Source: Solen grandis
Taxonomy: Eukaryota; Mollusca; Bivalvia; Adapedonta; Solenidae
Assembly (NCBI GenBank): GCA_021229015.1
Contig: CM037787.1
Span: 34,299,874-34,363,873 of the forward strand
Length of the DNA: 64,000 bases
Direction of reading: 5' to 3'
Shown here: in pieces, positions 20,326 to 33,260 of the stretch
Layout: each line of letters starts with the position of its first letter
Position numbering within the stretch: the first letter of the stretch is position 1
Made by a program: the position numbers and the translations under genes
The notes under the pieces: generated by a model
Told to the model about the DNA's origin: nothing
The model's database searches: none
The model's input: only the letters and a program-made list of their open reading frames with translations

Positions 20326-22738
20326 TTTAAGAGAGTGACTTCTAGTAAGTGTTGCAATATTTGTAGGAAATCTTCATAATCAGTCTAATTTGCATTAAAC
20401 AGCTAATAGTTTTTAATTTAATACACATTAGCCAACCAGTACTTTGTTTAAGAACGGTTTTCCTTGGTTTGAAGTTCACTTTTCTCACTCTATATCAAAT
20501 TGTTGCCCCCATTTTAAGGGGGATTGCACTTGATTAAGAAACAATCATGGGTATGTGGAACTCAAGTTGGAGGTAAAGTCTTTCATTGACCTTTCATGTC
20601 AAGGTCATGATCTTTAGTTCAAGGTCATTTTTTCCCTTCAAAACTACAGTGTATTAAAAACCACACCAGGGATGTGAAAATGGACATATCAGTTAATGGA
20701 TTGTACAGTAGTTACACTGGGATACCATGTGATCAATGACTGATAAAAGTTTCAATACGGTTTGTGAGCAAATTGGCCAAGTCATGAATAGAAAATAGTC
20801 CTCTAACATTGGGTAAAGGGGTTTAGGTTTTCACAGCTAGAAATGGAAAGGACAGTTGTTCTCAAAAATTGAGGTATTACCCAGGATTCAGTTTGCACTT
20901 TTTTTTCAAGATATTAAAGGTTATCATTGAACTTTAATATGTCCTGCACTCCATTAAAGGATCTGTCTGATCTGGGTCTACTCTGTTTGCCAATGGGTCA
21001 AAATGGGTCTATATGGGATAAAGAGTTAAAGACCATGTTATAAAGCCTAGTTAGATAGGAGAATCAATGCTGATTGTATCATTAATGTTCTGACATATTT
21101 TCACTAGGTTTGACATGTTTAGACAACACCTGACAGGGTGCCAGTCTCACATTGCCTGACATGATTTGATCAGGCCAGACATGGTTTCCAAAAAGTGTAA
21201 AATTCTACTCACTTGCTGTTAAAAGTTAAAACATTTCTGCATAATTTTACTGATTTGACTATTTCAAATTTTGGAAGTGCTATGCAGGGGGAATGATAAT
21301 TTTAGGAATTTTACACCCCTGTAGTAGGATATGATGAAAGCACTCCATGTAACTGACTTTTACCAATATAGCAAGACAGTATAGCTGTACGGGAGGCTCT
21401 TAGCTAGTAATAGTTTTAGAAGTAATGCCATAGGATTATAAGTGCTAGTAATAAATAGATCAATAAGAATTTGACACATGGCAGCTTTTAGTCATTTTAT
21501 AGAATATGAACAGGACTTGAAGAACACTGCAGTTTTTGCTTGTATCATAGATTCAGAAAAAAATGATATGAAAAGGAAAAGTTACACGGTTTTGTGAAAA
21601 TTGATTTGTTTACTCAAGTATGTACTTAATGTAATTAGAGGATTTTTTGGATTTATTTTATTCCGAAAGATGTAGTCATGATTTGTATGTTACCCTGCAT
21701 GTTTCTACACAAGAAAATAGATAATCAAGAGAGTGATATTAAAAGTGATATTAAACCTTTGCCTCATGAATTTTCCTGTACAAATTAATGAGATGGTCGC
21801 TATTAAGTTCTAATCAGACTGCCCCTTGAAGGATTTGTCTGATCTGGGTCTGCTCTGTTTGCCATTGTGTCAAATGTGCATACATGTAAGCATTTTAGAC
21901 TCAGATATGAGTAGAAAATGAGCTTTATTTTTATGAAAACCAGGAAAGTAGAAAGGCAATTGTTTGATTTGATTGTGTTTGAGAATTGTGTAACATTAGA
22001 GGTTACAATGTCAAGGCCCCCTCCCCCAATAACAGCTTAATAACTTTATATTTTCGAAGTTAGGAAGTAAAAATACCAACATTTTATATACCAATTTTTT
22101 TCATGTATTATGTTGTTTTATTTTTCTCACTCGTTTCTGTATATGATAATGTATGAAAATAACCAAATTGTTTTCTGTTGCAACATTTTGAGTGATTTGT
22201 TTGCCATTTGAACAAAATTGTCATTCAATATGTTTTTGTGTAATTCCTGTAAAATGTTGATTGATTGATTGATTGATTGGAGAACAATGTGATTTATAAG
22301 AAAACCAGGCCAGTATCTCATAAGATTCAGTCAGTTTGAGATTATATTTGATGATTTCAAACCCAATGGACCTCATAAGCAACAGTATAGAAAGTTCAAA
22401 TAATGCACATAAGATTATCTATATGTTTGTACTGTAGTGGCTGAACCATTTAGTGTTAACTCTTGAATCTGAAATACAAGCTTTCTGGACTTTTTTGCTA
22501 CAGACTTGGAGATTTTTCATCCATATTTTGGTTCATAGGTGAACTATGACATGTAACAGATCAAGTTTGCATTTTACTCCCAATTGCACAATTTTCGTAG
22601 AGTTACAGCCCTTGGACATAAAAAAACTTCTCTTGTTTTTTCTTTGCTATAACCTTCGCTTTTGACTTTGTGAAGTAGGGACTATTCTAGAATCAGGATT
22701 ATAGTGCCGCTTGTTTGTATGATTCTGTTCTGATGTTG
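20326..22738. other. intergenic, degraded MITE traces
   Basis: No gene. Decayed relatives of the piggyBac MITE right half appear near 20955-21030 and 21830-21870, with TGATCTGGGTCTNCTCTGTTTGCC-like text and ATATGGGATAAAGAGTTAA. A (GATT)5 run is at 22258-22279. Confidence 0.4.
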
Positions 22739-22872
22739 TTCATTATCTCAAGTGAAGTTCATTATCTTGAATGAAGTTCATTATCTCGAATGAAGTCCCC
22801 TATCTGAAGTGAAATTCATTGTCTCAAATTAAGTGAAGTTCATTATCTCAAGTTCAGTTCATTATCTTAAAT
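22739..22872 (+). repeat. degenerate minisatellite, about 20-23 bp unit
   Basis: Six or so copies of AAGTTCATTATCTCAAGTG with substitutions. No coding sense. Confidence 0.75.
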
Positions 22873-23299
22873 GGAGCTGATGAAACACCAGCAAAACCTT
22901 TAACAGTTATTGATGCAAATGGTAGATGTACGTTTGGTATGTTAATAAGAGTAGTAGACTGGAGTGGACTCATAGGAGTGAACCAGGACAGCAGGTATTG
23001 TTAGAGAAGTAATTCCAGACACTGAAAACTCCAGTATCACTTTCTCTTCATCTTTTAACTCTAGTTCTTATTGACTTGAAATATTTGAAGCTTATAAATG
23101 CTGCTTAGATTTTATATTTCTGTGACAGTTTACTTTCAGTGTTTATGGTATTTCTTTTGTCCGTTTCAGTGTGTATCATTTTTTGCCAGGCTTAACTGGT
23201 AGTCTGACAAACAGATCATTTTATATGAGATCGAGAACAAAAAGGGCATATTTTTCTAGATCCATGTTTCTGAGGTGCATGTTTAAAATGATTTTGTCC

Positions 23300-23965
23300 A
23301 TTTTATGTGTGGTGAATTATGTATGTTTGTGCATGTGTATGTGTGGTGAATTATGTATGCATTTGCCCATGTGTATGTGTGATGAATTATGAATGTGTAT
23401 GTGTGATGAATTATATATGTGTTTGTCCAGGTGTATGTGTGTAGAATTATGTATGTGTTTGTCCAGGTGTATGTGTGTAGAATTATGTATGTGTTTGTCC
23501 AGGTGTGTGTGTGATGAATTATATATGTTTTTATCCAGGTGTGTGTGTGATGAATTATATATGTTTTTATCCAGGTGTATGTGTGATGAATTATATATGT
23601 TTTTATCCAGGTGTATGTGTGGTGAATTATATAAGTGTTTGCCTGTGTGTATGTGTGGTAAATTATGTATGTGTTTGTCCATGTGTATGTGTGAAGAAAT
23701 TATGTATGTGTTTGTGTATGTGTGAAGAAATTATGTATGTGTTTGTGTATGTGTGAAGAAATTATGTATATGTGAAGAAATTATGTATGTGTTTGTCCAT
23801 GTGTGTGTGTGATGAGTTATGTATGTGTTTGTGTATGTGTGAAGAAATTATGTGCATGTATGTGGAATTGTGTTCATGTATATGTATGTAAGATTGTGTA
23901 TATGTTTGTGCATGTGTGTGTATGTTTGTCCATATGTATATGTGTGGAATTGTGTGTGTTTTTCC
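23300..23965 (+). repeat. minisatellite rich in GTGTATGTGTG and GAATTATGTATGTG
   Basis: About sixteen copies of a 42-bp-like unit containing GTGTATGTGTGATGAATTAT and ATGTTTTTATCCAG or ATGTGTTTGTCCAG. The 3' copies are shorter and more variable. Cys/Met-rich plus-strand and His/Asn-rich minus-strand frames of 80-120 codons cross it; both are shadows of the repeat. Confidence 0.9.
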
Positions 23966-26173
23966 ATGTGGACATCTGGAAATGTGCTGATACATGTCAT
24001 TACAATCATGTTTATATTACTGACACTATCATTTGCTTGAAAATACCACATAGATGCAAACAAATTATTCATTTGATATGAAATATTGTATGAGTTCTTA
24101 AGTATATCTTTGTTTCCTGTGTACTGGCACTGTTCAATTTATGTACCCCTGATATCTTAGTCATGCAGACCTAACACTTATGAACAATTGATAAAACATA
24201 GAAGCAGTGTTCCACTTATACACACTGAATATTATTCACTGTAAAGCATTGAAAGGAAGGAACTGATGAGTTATTCAGACACCTTAGTTTTACCACAAAT
24301 GTTTTTCTTTTTTCAGTCTTTATTTAATGTTATTAGATACAGTGAAGCGCCATTATAATGCTGTTTGGGATCCAGTTCAAGATACTGCACTATATTAGAT
24401 CACATTTATAACAGTGGGAAAATCCACCTTCAGTAAACATTTGTGGTCAAGTGTTTGGATTACATTATATTGGCTTTCATGTTATATTTGAACGTGTTAT
24501 ACTAGATCTAAACTGTATGATTGAGGATGAGTCCTGAGAGTACCCTGTCCATATCATTATTTTACCCATGTCTCATTATGAAGTTGGAATCAAGCATGCC
24601 CTGTCTCATTCCATTCAGTATCATCCCACTTAATTCCAGTACCCCAAGTGCTTCAGTTCAATGCTGCAGTGAGACATGGAATAGATCTTCAGTGCCACTA
24701 AGGTGATGTGTGATGGATAGGGTCAAGGTCACTGATACTAAAAATAGAAAACTGGAATTATTGGCTGTATGGGATCATGTGGTATGAACTAGAGGAAGGA
24801 CACTGCTTAGTGGTATTTGTAACTTTCATTGAAAGCACTATTTAAAAGAGACAATGAATAAAACTTTTTTATATATGCTGTCTATATAGTTTCCCATTTT
24901 AGTTTGTAATAAAAATATTGCTAGATAGATTTCTTACGTATTATTTGTGAACGTATATTTGAATATAGACTTTTTTTACATAATAATGTCACTGATTTTG
25001 CATAAATTATTAAACAAGTACAGCTAGATTAGTTCCTGACAGGAATCAGGGAAAGAATGGATTAGTTATGTATTCGACGGGAACCAGGTAGTTATGTATT
25101 CGACGGGAACCAGGGAAAGGATATAAGCAGCATGTTTCATGAAAATTTTTCCGTATAAGGTTCTACATGTACCAGGGTTTTTACTATCATTCATAGTTCG
25201 GGATAAAACATTAAACTTTATATTCATTAATCTGAGAAAAGAATGTTCAAATTAGTGGGTGATTTTACTGGCTCCCAGCTCTTTTAGACACCCCAGCATG
25301 TGTATGAGAAGTTTAAGGCCACATCTTTTTGTAATGTTTTTAATGTTTTTGTAAGAAATTTTGTTAATTATCATATAAAAGGGCATTTTTGTTTTGTTTT
25401 ATTTTTATCTAATTTAGTTTTGAAAAGGACGTGATTACAAAATGGCTGTCTACAGGAATGTCTGATTACCGGTACAAAATGTTTGTTAAACTCCATTTTT
25501 AATTGGAAATGTAAGGAATTAAAGTTAAGTCTAAAATGGCCTCCTTCTGAAGTATATAGTTCAAATGAATGAGAAGATAGATCATCTTCTAATTCTGAAA
25601 TAAAAATTAGTTTTTAAATAATGTATTTTTGGATATACAAATCTGATGTAATAAGATGATGATTTCATTCTTTTAAAATGTGTTTAACCCTTAATCTCAT
25701 GTAAAAATTCATGACCCAATAAATATTAATTTTCAATACAAACAATGGACTATTCTTTGTCATGCAGACTGTAAAATCTGAGCTACAATATTGTATGAGC
25801 GAACATTGAAGACCCTGATCAGAAAGCTTCTTCCATCTGGGTTTCCTTAGTTTGCCAAGGCATTAGGTAGAGGGTTAATTAACACCTAAATGTTATACAA
25901 CATATTCTATTTTAGTCTCAACAAATGCTCTGTGTAAAACACTCTTGTCATTCCTTATGGTGCAGATATTCATTTACACGATGATGTAGTTGTTGTTTGT
26001 TATTGATTGTTAAGTTTTGAAAATTTGGCCCTTCTGTTACCTCGTTTTGTTACTGAATATCTCTGTTTAATGATCCACATCGAGACTATAAGATGTCTAA
26101 CCCTTTACCTCGTCAATATTCATATACAGATTCATGACTTCATGATTATTCAATTACTAACAATAAATGTTTT
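23966..26173. other. intergenic, nothing coding seen
   Basis: AT-rich. It includes a 29-bp duplicate (GTTATGTATTCGACGGGAAC at about 25065 and 25088) and decayed MITE text near 25800-25880 (GACCCTGATC, TTTGCCAAGGCATTAG, GAGGGTTAA). No exon or RNA gene is supportable. Confidence 0.4.
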
Positions 26174-28804
26174 ATTATGCCCCCACCATGAAATGGCGAG
26201 GGGCATATAGTGTTACACCTGCCCTTGTGTGTTAGTATGTATGTGTGTGTGTGTATGTGCAAGAATTTGTGTTCCAGTTGTAACTTTGTTATGTATGGTC
26301 ACTTTTTAAAATAACTTGGCACAAGTGATCCTTAGGACAAGTTGATGCGTCACGAACAATAACAAGGTTGCTAGCGTGAAGGTCAAGGTCACAGCACTCA
26401 GTTGACCATAAAATCATGTCCCAGCTGATACTTTGTTATGTATGGTCACTTTTTAGCTCACATGAGCACAACGTGCTCAAGGTGAGCTTTTCTGATCGCC
26501 TTTTGTCCGGCGTCCGTCGTCCGTGCATGCGTCCGTGCGTGCGTGCGTCCGGCGTCAACAATTGCTTCAAACAACATCTCCTCCTAAACGTCTTGGCCAA
26601 TTTGAAAAATATTTTGCAGGAATGTTCCTTGGATGAAGCTCTACTAAAGTTGTATAAATGGTTCTGGTCCATCGCATAATTAGGTCACAGGAGCTAAAAA
26701 TAGATTTTAAAAATGAAAATTTAAAAAATCTTCTTCTCTGAAACCACAAGGCCTAGCCTTTTGATTTTTGGTATGTAGCATGATCTTATGACTGTCTACC
26801 AGGATTGTACAAATTATGACCCTGGGGTCAAAATTGGCCCCGCCCCAGGGGTCACTTGATTTCACATAGGCTAATATAGGAAAAACTTGAAAAAATCTTC
26901 TTCTCCGAAACCACAAGGCCTAGCCTTTTGATTTTTGGTATGTAGCATCATTTATGGGCCACTACCAAGATTGTACAAATCATAGCCCTATGGTGATAAA
27001 TGATCTTAAAAAATCTTCTTCTATGAATCCATAAGGCCTAGAGCTTAGATATTTGGTATGTAGCATCATCTTATGGGCCACTACCAAGATTGTACAAATG
27101 TACAAATCATAGCCCTATGGTGATAAATGACCCCGCACCAGGGGTCACTTGTTTTACATAGAGTTATATAGGAAAATCTTAAAAAATCTTCTTCCATGAA
27201 TGCATAAGGCCTAGAGCTTAGATATTTGGTATAAAGCATCATCTTATGGGCCACTACCAAGATTGTACAAAAATCATAGCCCTATGGTGATAAATGACCC
27301 CGCACCAGGGGTCACTTGTTTTACATAGAGTTATATAGGAAAATCTTAAAAATCTTCTTCTATGAATCCATAAGGCCTAGCCTTTTGATTTTTGGTATTA
27401 GCATCATCTTATGGGCCACTACCAAGATTGTACAAATCATAGCCCTATGGTGATAAATGACCCCGCACCAGGGGTCACTTGTTTTACATAGAGTTATATA
27501 GGAAAATCTTAAAAAATCTTCTTCAATGAATGTATAAGGCCTAGAGCTTAGATATTTGGTATGAAGCATCATCTTATGGGCCACTACCAAGATTGTACAA
27601 ATCATAGCCCTATGGTGATAAATGACCCCCACCAGGGGTCACTTGTTTTACACAGAGTTATATAGGAAAATCTTAAAAAATCTTTTCTATGAATCCATAA
27701 GGCCTAGAGCTTAGATATTTGGTATGAAGCATCATCTTATGGGCCACTACCAAGATTGTACAAATCATAGCCCTATGGTGATAAATGACCCCCACCAGGG
27801 GTCACTTGTTTTACACAGAGTTATATAGGAAAATCTTAAAAAATCTTCTTCTATGAATCAATAAGGCCTAGAGCTAAGATTTTTGGTATGTAGTAGCATC
27901 TAATGGTTCATTACAAAGATTTTCAAAGTCTTGGCCCTACGGTGATAAATGACCCTGCGCCCAAGTCTTCTCTGAAACCATATGGCCCATTGCTTAGATA
28001 TTTGGTGTGTAGTATTGTCAGGGGTAAAATGTTTTAGATTAAGTTATATCAGAATCCTTGTCTGTTTAAAAACCTTGACATCAGTTGAAGCAATGGTACT
28101 CAGGTGAGCGATTCAGGGCCATCATGGCCCTCTTGTTATAATACCTTGGCACAAGTTATCATTAGGACAAGATGATGCAGCGCAAATAAGAACCAGGTTG
28201 CTAGCTTGAAGGTCAAGGTCACAACACTCAGTTGACCTTAAAATCATGTCCCAGCTGTAACTTTGTTATGTATGGTTACTTTTTCAAATAACTTGGGACA
28301 AGTGATGCTTCGGACAAGACAATGTATTGCAAACAAGAACCAGGTTTCTAGCTCTAAGGTCAAGGTCACAGGACTTGGTTGACCTTAAAATTGTGTCCCA
28401 GCTGTAACTTTGTTGTGAATGATTTTGTATTGAAATGACTTGGCACAAATGATCCTAATGATATGATGTAACACAAACAAGAACAAAGTTGCTAGCTTCA
28501 AGGTCAAGGTCACAGCAGTTTTGTAAGCAGTCCTGTCTGAGCTGTGTCTTTGTTGTGTAAAGTCATGTTTTGAAATAACTTGGCACAAGGAGGGATCCTT
28601 AGGACAAAACACTGTGTCACAAAACAAGCATAGGTTGCTAGCTTGAAGGTCAAGTTCACATCACTTGGTTGAGGTAAAGGTCACAGTGCTCATTTGATCT
28701 TAAAATCATCTTATATATTTCCAGTTTTTCATATTCACTGACAAAAATATTATCTAATAAACATAATGGCAGGGGCATCTGTGTCCTATGGACACATTTC
28801 TAGT
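26174..28804 (+). mobile_element. HINE-like element E1 (ATGCCCCCACC family), split by nested element A3
   Basis: Follows TGTTTTATT. It starts ATGCCCCCACCATG, hairpin to GCGAGGGGCATATAGTG, then a GTATGTGTGTGTG tract. Core repeats (26260-26453 and 28138-28690) contain CAGCTGTAACTTTGTTATG, AATAACTTGGCACAAG and GAAGGTCAAGGTCAC. The end is GGCAGGGGCATCTGTG, hairpin TGTGTCCTATGGACACA and TTTCTAGT. It is interrupted at 26454-28137 by a complete family A element, so E1 is the older insertion. Confidence 0.82.
26454..28137 (+). mobile_element. HINE-like element A3 nested in E1
   Basis: Starts AGCTCACATGAGCACAACG / TGCTCAAGGTGAGC, then CCGTCGTCCGTGCATGCGTC. About seven core repeats of roughly 180 bp contain GGCCACTACCAAGATTGTAC and GCACCAGGGGTCACTTG. 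It ends ACTCAGGTGAGCGATTCAGG, hairpin GGGCCATCATGGCCC and TCTTGTT. The host repeat reads TGGTCACTTTTT before it and ATAATACCTTGGCAC after it. Other host copies read continuously through this point, so the insertion site lies just after T5 with no evident target duplication. Confidence 0.87.
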
Positions 28805-30479
28805 GAAGCAATGATGTTTCTTTTTTTGTCATGCAGACTGTTTAGAATCTGAGCTACAATGAGTGAACAAAGGAGACCCTGATCTGGGTCTGCTCTGTTT
28901 GCCGATGCCATAAAAAGCATCTGTAAGAGGTAAAGGGTTATATATAAACATCAAAACTTGAGAACTATCAGACTTCCCCACATGACCAGAACAAAACTAG
29001 ATCAGCCTGCAAGTAGCTCACAGGCTGATAAGGATTTACACCGCTTGCTTCTCAACAGGAATGTAAGAGATAAAGAAATTCTGTAAAACCTGCAACATAG
29101 CATGGCTTTCAGTCAGATAGTTTCAAACTTGATTGAGACTGTGTTTGGTGCAGGGTTATCGTTCATAGGCAGTAATATATATAGTTCTGTATAATAACCT
29201 TGGGTCTGATTTTGCTTTTGTTATAGATAGAAAATAAATAAAAACTTGATTTTCCTTTGTCTACTCTTATAATTACCATGATATTTGATTAAACTCCAGC
29301 TTCACAGGAGTGTGGGCTATATTGGAATGATGCTTGTCCTGTCCCATCCTACACTCAAAACGCTTGAAGACAAGGTAGGATGTTGGGGTAAGTGATAGGT
29401 CTAAGTGATAGGTCTGGTTGGTTTGTGGGTCAAAATAAAGTACCCCAATCATGCGGACAGGCTGTGAGTAATGTAAGGTCTTGTATCGTAAGGATTTGTG
29501 CATAATGTGCATTTTTGAAACTCGTCCTTAAATGTCAGGAATGTTAGTATAGCTGTATAATTTTTATTTCTTAAATGTATGCCCCTGAAACACAACACTT
29601 ACTTGATGCTACCAGTAAAAAACCAGATCAGCATGTAAATATAAGTGCAGGCAAAACAGGATGATACTGCCTGTGGTTCATCAGTGACTTGTGGTGTCAA
29701 GGTTACTGTGTATGACCTGATCAGAATTAAGTTACACAGTTGAACTTGTATTAGTGGTCACCTTTTTTAAACAGTCAATCTGCATTTAGGTATCAGTTTT
29801 GGTATTACCAAACTAGCGGTCACTTTCTCTTCTTTCCTTGACTGGCTGCTTAAAACAGGTTTAAAACATCTTATGTACATCACTATAATTTCATAGAGCA
29901 AGTGGTATGAGTAGATTTTTTCACCTCTTTTCTTGTTGAAGCAGGGTTAGATACATTGCTGTTATGCCATTGCTTGTTGACTACCTGATAGTTGTTTTTA
30001 ACGTTCATTTAGTGTTTCATGATGTCACATTATCCTGGACCTGTACACAGAACCCTTTCCTTAAGCTTCCTTTTTATTTTCGTGTAATATTAACCCCAAG
30101 TTATTCCATATGATTTGTTTGTCTTTCAGTTTTTGTTACACTTCGGTATTTATATGAACACGCCCTAGATATTTTTTGTCTATCAATAAAGTATGTAAAG
30201 TGTAATATTTCAGAAGTTGTTATTTTTGCAGGTGTTAATCCTATGACAGTTGTTAAAATTGTGTAAATCGTTTTCGGATGACTAAGATTATTTATTGTGT
30301 AAAATACATTTAAAAAATAAAACATGAATTTAAAGTATGTTTTGTCTTTATTTTATACCATTATTCTAAAGGTGTGTCGATGTTAATTACATTTTTGTGC
30401 ATGTAAATTGTATGCTTAAATAACCTTTTCGTGAAGATATCACTTTGTTAGATTCAAATCAAATTAAACTCATTAGTCC
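28805..30479. other. intergenic with decayed MITE arms
   Basis: No gene. Half-palindrome traces of the piggyBac MITE appear at 28985-29055 (CTAGATCAGCCTGCAAGTAG, CACAGGCTGATAAGG). Poly(A)-like AATAAA words occur but have no supporting exon. Confidence 0.4.
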
Positions 30480-30720
30480 ATTTCACCAGGGGATCGGCAA
30501 TACCCGGTATAATTGCTGACCAATCAGTGACTGGGGGGAAAATCTGCCTAATGCAACATGTCCGAAATGTAACGAGAACAATGATGAGGGAATCACAAAT
30601 AGGCTCTCGTGGCCGCAAGCCAATAAGAAGCAGGCGTTTGTCTATTTTTAGACCACATGTCCCCTAATTTGTAAAGTGAACTCGGCGTTCAGGGAGATCT
30701 GGAAACAATTGGATATACGC
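30480..30720. promoter_or_regulatory. candidate regulatory block with CCAAT boxes and MEF2-like site
   Basis: A GC-richer island in AT-rich DNA. It contains GACCAATCAGTG near 30518, GCCAATAAG near 30619 and CTATTTTTAG (MEF2 consensus YTAWWWWTAR) at 30642-30651. No exon is recognised on either side, so promoter or enhancer is only a suggestion. Confidence 0.3.
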
Positions 30721-30992
30721 GATTTATAATATTCTGATTTCCCTTGGTTACATGTGAATAGTCTTTACTTAAAAAAATCAAGTGCATACAATTTAATGTA
30801 TGTTGGTGAAAGCCTTTTTTTTAGTTTGTAAATTAAATCCTTGTTATACAGTCTTCACAATACCTCCCATGATCTTGGTATTTATAAACATTTTTTGCTA
30901 ACGTTTCCAACTTTATAATAGTTTTAATTAATTTTACATGTTACAAAAGACGATTATTTAGCTACGCTGAATGTCGATATTTCTTGTTACAA

Positions 30993-31036
30993 AATGACTG
31001 AAATAGTGTTGGTGGGGCGTTAAACCCAAGCAAGCA
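30993..31036 (+). mobile_element. S1 SINE 3' tail remnant
   Basis: AAATGACTGAAATAGTGTTGG and TGGGGCGTTAAACCC match the tail of the full SINE at 17604-17875. No body is present upstream. Confidence 0.6.
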
Positions 31037-33260
31037 ACCAATCTGTATTGAAATTCAACTATGCAGAACGTTTTATTCGGCAAAACTTAATCTTAGTAAA
31101 GTGGGGAACGCTTCGACTACTCAAAATTTGCTAAGCATCACTAAATGAAATCCCATTTACTTGTATATTTGATAGATTTGCCTTTGATGATTACCATTTT
31201 GAGTTGTTAGATACATTATATCCCAAAGCAAGTTTTTGATGGGGGCTATATTAGGAGTTTATAGTCCTGTTCCGTTGCATTGCGTCCGATCAGTATTCCT
31301 TTTTTTGTGATATCTTAAATTTTTTTAAAAATCGCTTCACAGAATTGAGTTAAAATCACGTGCATATTCTACCAGCACCCTTTCCAACTGAATGGTGACC
31401 TTATCATTGTAACCTTTTCATTAATCATTAATTTCGCAAAAGCAATGTAGCGGGGGTATGAATCCCCATCTGTAATAGCTCTTAGTTATTATTATTTTGT
31501 CTATAAATTTCATAATTGCTTTTTCAGTTATTATATTAAATCATTTGAGTGTTCCGATATGCAATAAACAATAAGTGATCCCAGTTAATTTGAGTAGTTA
31601 TCTATAAAGGTATTAAGTTATGATGTAAATTACTGTTTCTTGAACAGAAGATCATATGCCTTTATTATAAATATTATTTACCTTTTCATTTATTATTAAT
31701 TACCTTTTTTATTTTCCAAGTACGTTTTGTATGCAAATATTTTTTATCATGGTCATGCTAAAATAAATGTCTCATTAAAAACAGGATCTCTTTAATACAG
31801 AGACCCTGTTAAAAACAAGAAATATCTTTAAAAAAAAAAATTCGGCGCAAGTTAAAAACAAAACAAACAAAAAACACACACACAAAAAAAGATCTATATA
31901 TACAAAAGCAATAAACATGCATGACGGTTGTTGAAAGTTAGAGGAATCCAATAAAAATACAAGCTTTTAAAGCCATAATAACGCTGGCAATGAAACCTTG
32001 TTTACCTTCTCCATATCAATTTTAAATGGTCTGTAATGTAAAACTAATGCTAGAAAACGTATTTCTCGATACATTTAGGAGATAATGTGGGTAAGCTATT
32101 TTTTGAAACACAAATACGAATGTACACACCGGAATACTAGAAAACCTGCACGAATCGGGTGAGTTTTTCTCGTATTTCAACAATTTTATCTCGTTCCTAA
32201 ATTTTAGATTACCGACAAGCTTTCCAATGATGTACACATTGTCTCTCAGAACGTTTTACTTTTTGAGAACATTCAAACAATATTTTCCAAACACTGCATG
32301 CAATTTAAGTCATTTTAACGAAAATGACCAAAATACTATGCCTATGATAATGTTACAAATGTTTCAAAAAGGTATTGAATGTGTCAAATGCACGATACTT
32401 CTGATTACAAAGATTTACAAAAAAAAAAAAAAAAAATGGATGTCAGCGTAAACATTTAAAACGGGATATGTCAACTTACGCTCTTTTTACTCCAAACTGT
32501 TTGACTGAGATTTATTTTCCTATTGGTTCTCTTATATGTTAACATTTAGGTTTAAAAACCGTAAATGCACTCATATATATATATATATATATATATATTC
32601 TCTTTCTTTCTTTTAACTTCTATTTTTCGTGTCGATTGCAGTCACCCCAGCATCAGCGTTCATCTCGATATCTGTGTCCCAAGAAGTATTAGGTATTGTT
32701 TAACATTGCCATTATCTTCACTTTTACTCAATGGATGTTACTCAAACATTACAGATTTGTTAATCAACATCAGACCAACCTGTAGAAACTGGAACAGTAA
32801 CTCTTTAAAATATTCTGCGTATTTATGGCCCTTTTTGGACTTAGAAATATGTTTGAGTTTTGTTAATCATTGCCGTTATCTCCGCTTTTACTTGATAGAA
32901 GTCCCCAAAACTTCACACATGTATTTAACATCAGCAGGCCAGCCAGAATCAGAACGGTTACTATTCCGAGTATTTTTTTTAATTAATGTACATGTATTTA
33001 GAAAATGTTAAAGTTTGGTCAACATGAAATCTCATATCTGTGTTGATGTCAGGCAAGAATACATTATCATGTCCTGGATTTTTCATAATTATTCCCATTT
33101 TCGTACCACCTCACTTTTTCACTTAACCCTTTGATGTATTGCTTTGTAACATGAAACATCACCTTTACTGATTTTTTTTAGATCGGACTGAGACAGCAGC
33201 CCTGTTTCAAGCCAAGTTGACAATTAAATTTCTCTTAGGGTTTTAAGTTGTCCTGGTTTG
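31037..33260. other. intergenic; (AT)n tract, no gene
   Basis: AT-rich. There is an (AT)13 run at 32572-32598 and an A17 run near 32419. A 148-codon frame at 32565-33011 begins in the (AT) tract, has low-complexity composition at its start and no recognisable domain, so it is not called as a gene. Confidence 0.4.

Noticed and set aside
23317..23756. Cys/Met-rich plus-strand and His/Asn-rich minus-strand frames of 80-120 codons
   Set aside because: They are produced by a 42-bp tandem repeat (a multiple of three); both strands are open at once, which argues against a gene.
32565..33011. 148-codon plus-strand frame
   Set aside because: It starts in an (AT)n tract, has no recognisable domain, and lacks evidence of splice sites or homology. 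A decayed mobile element reading is possible but not shown.
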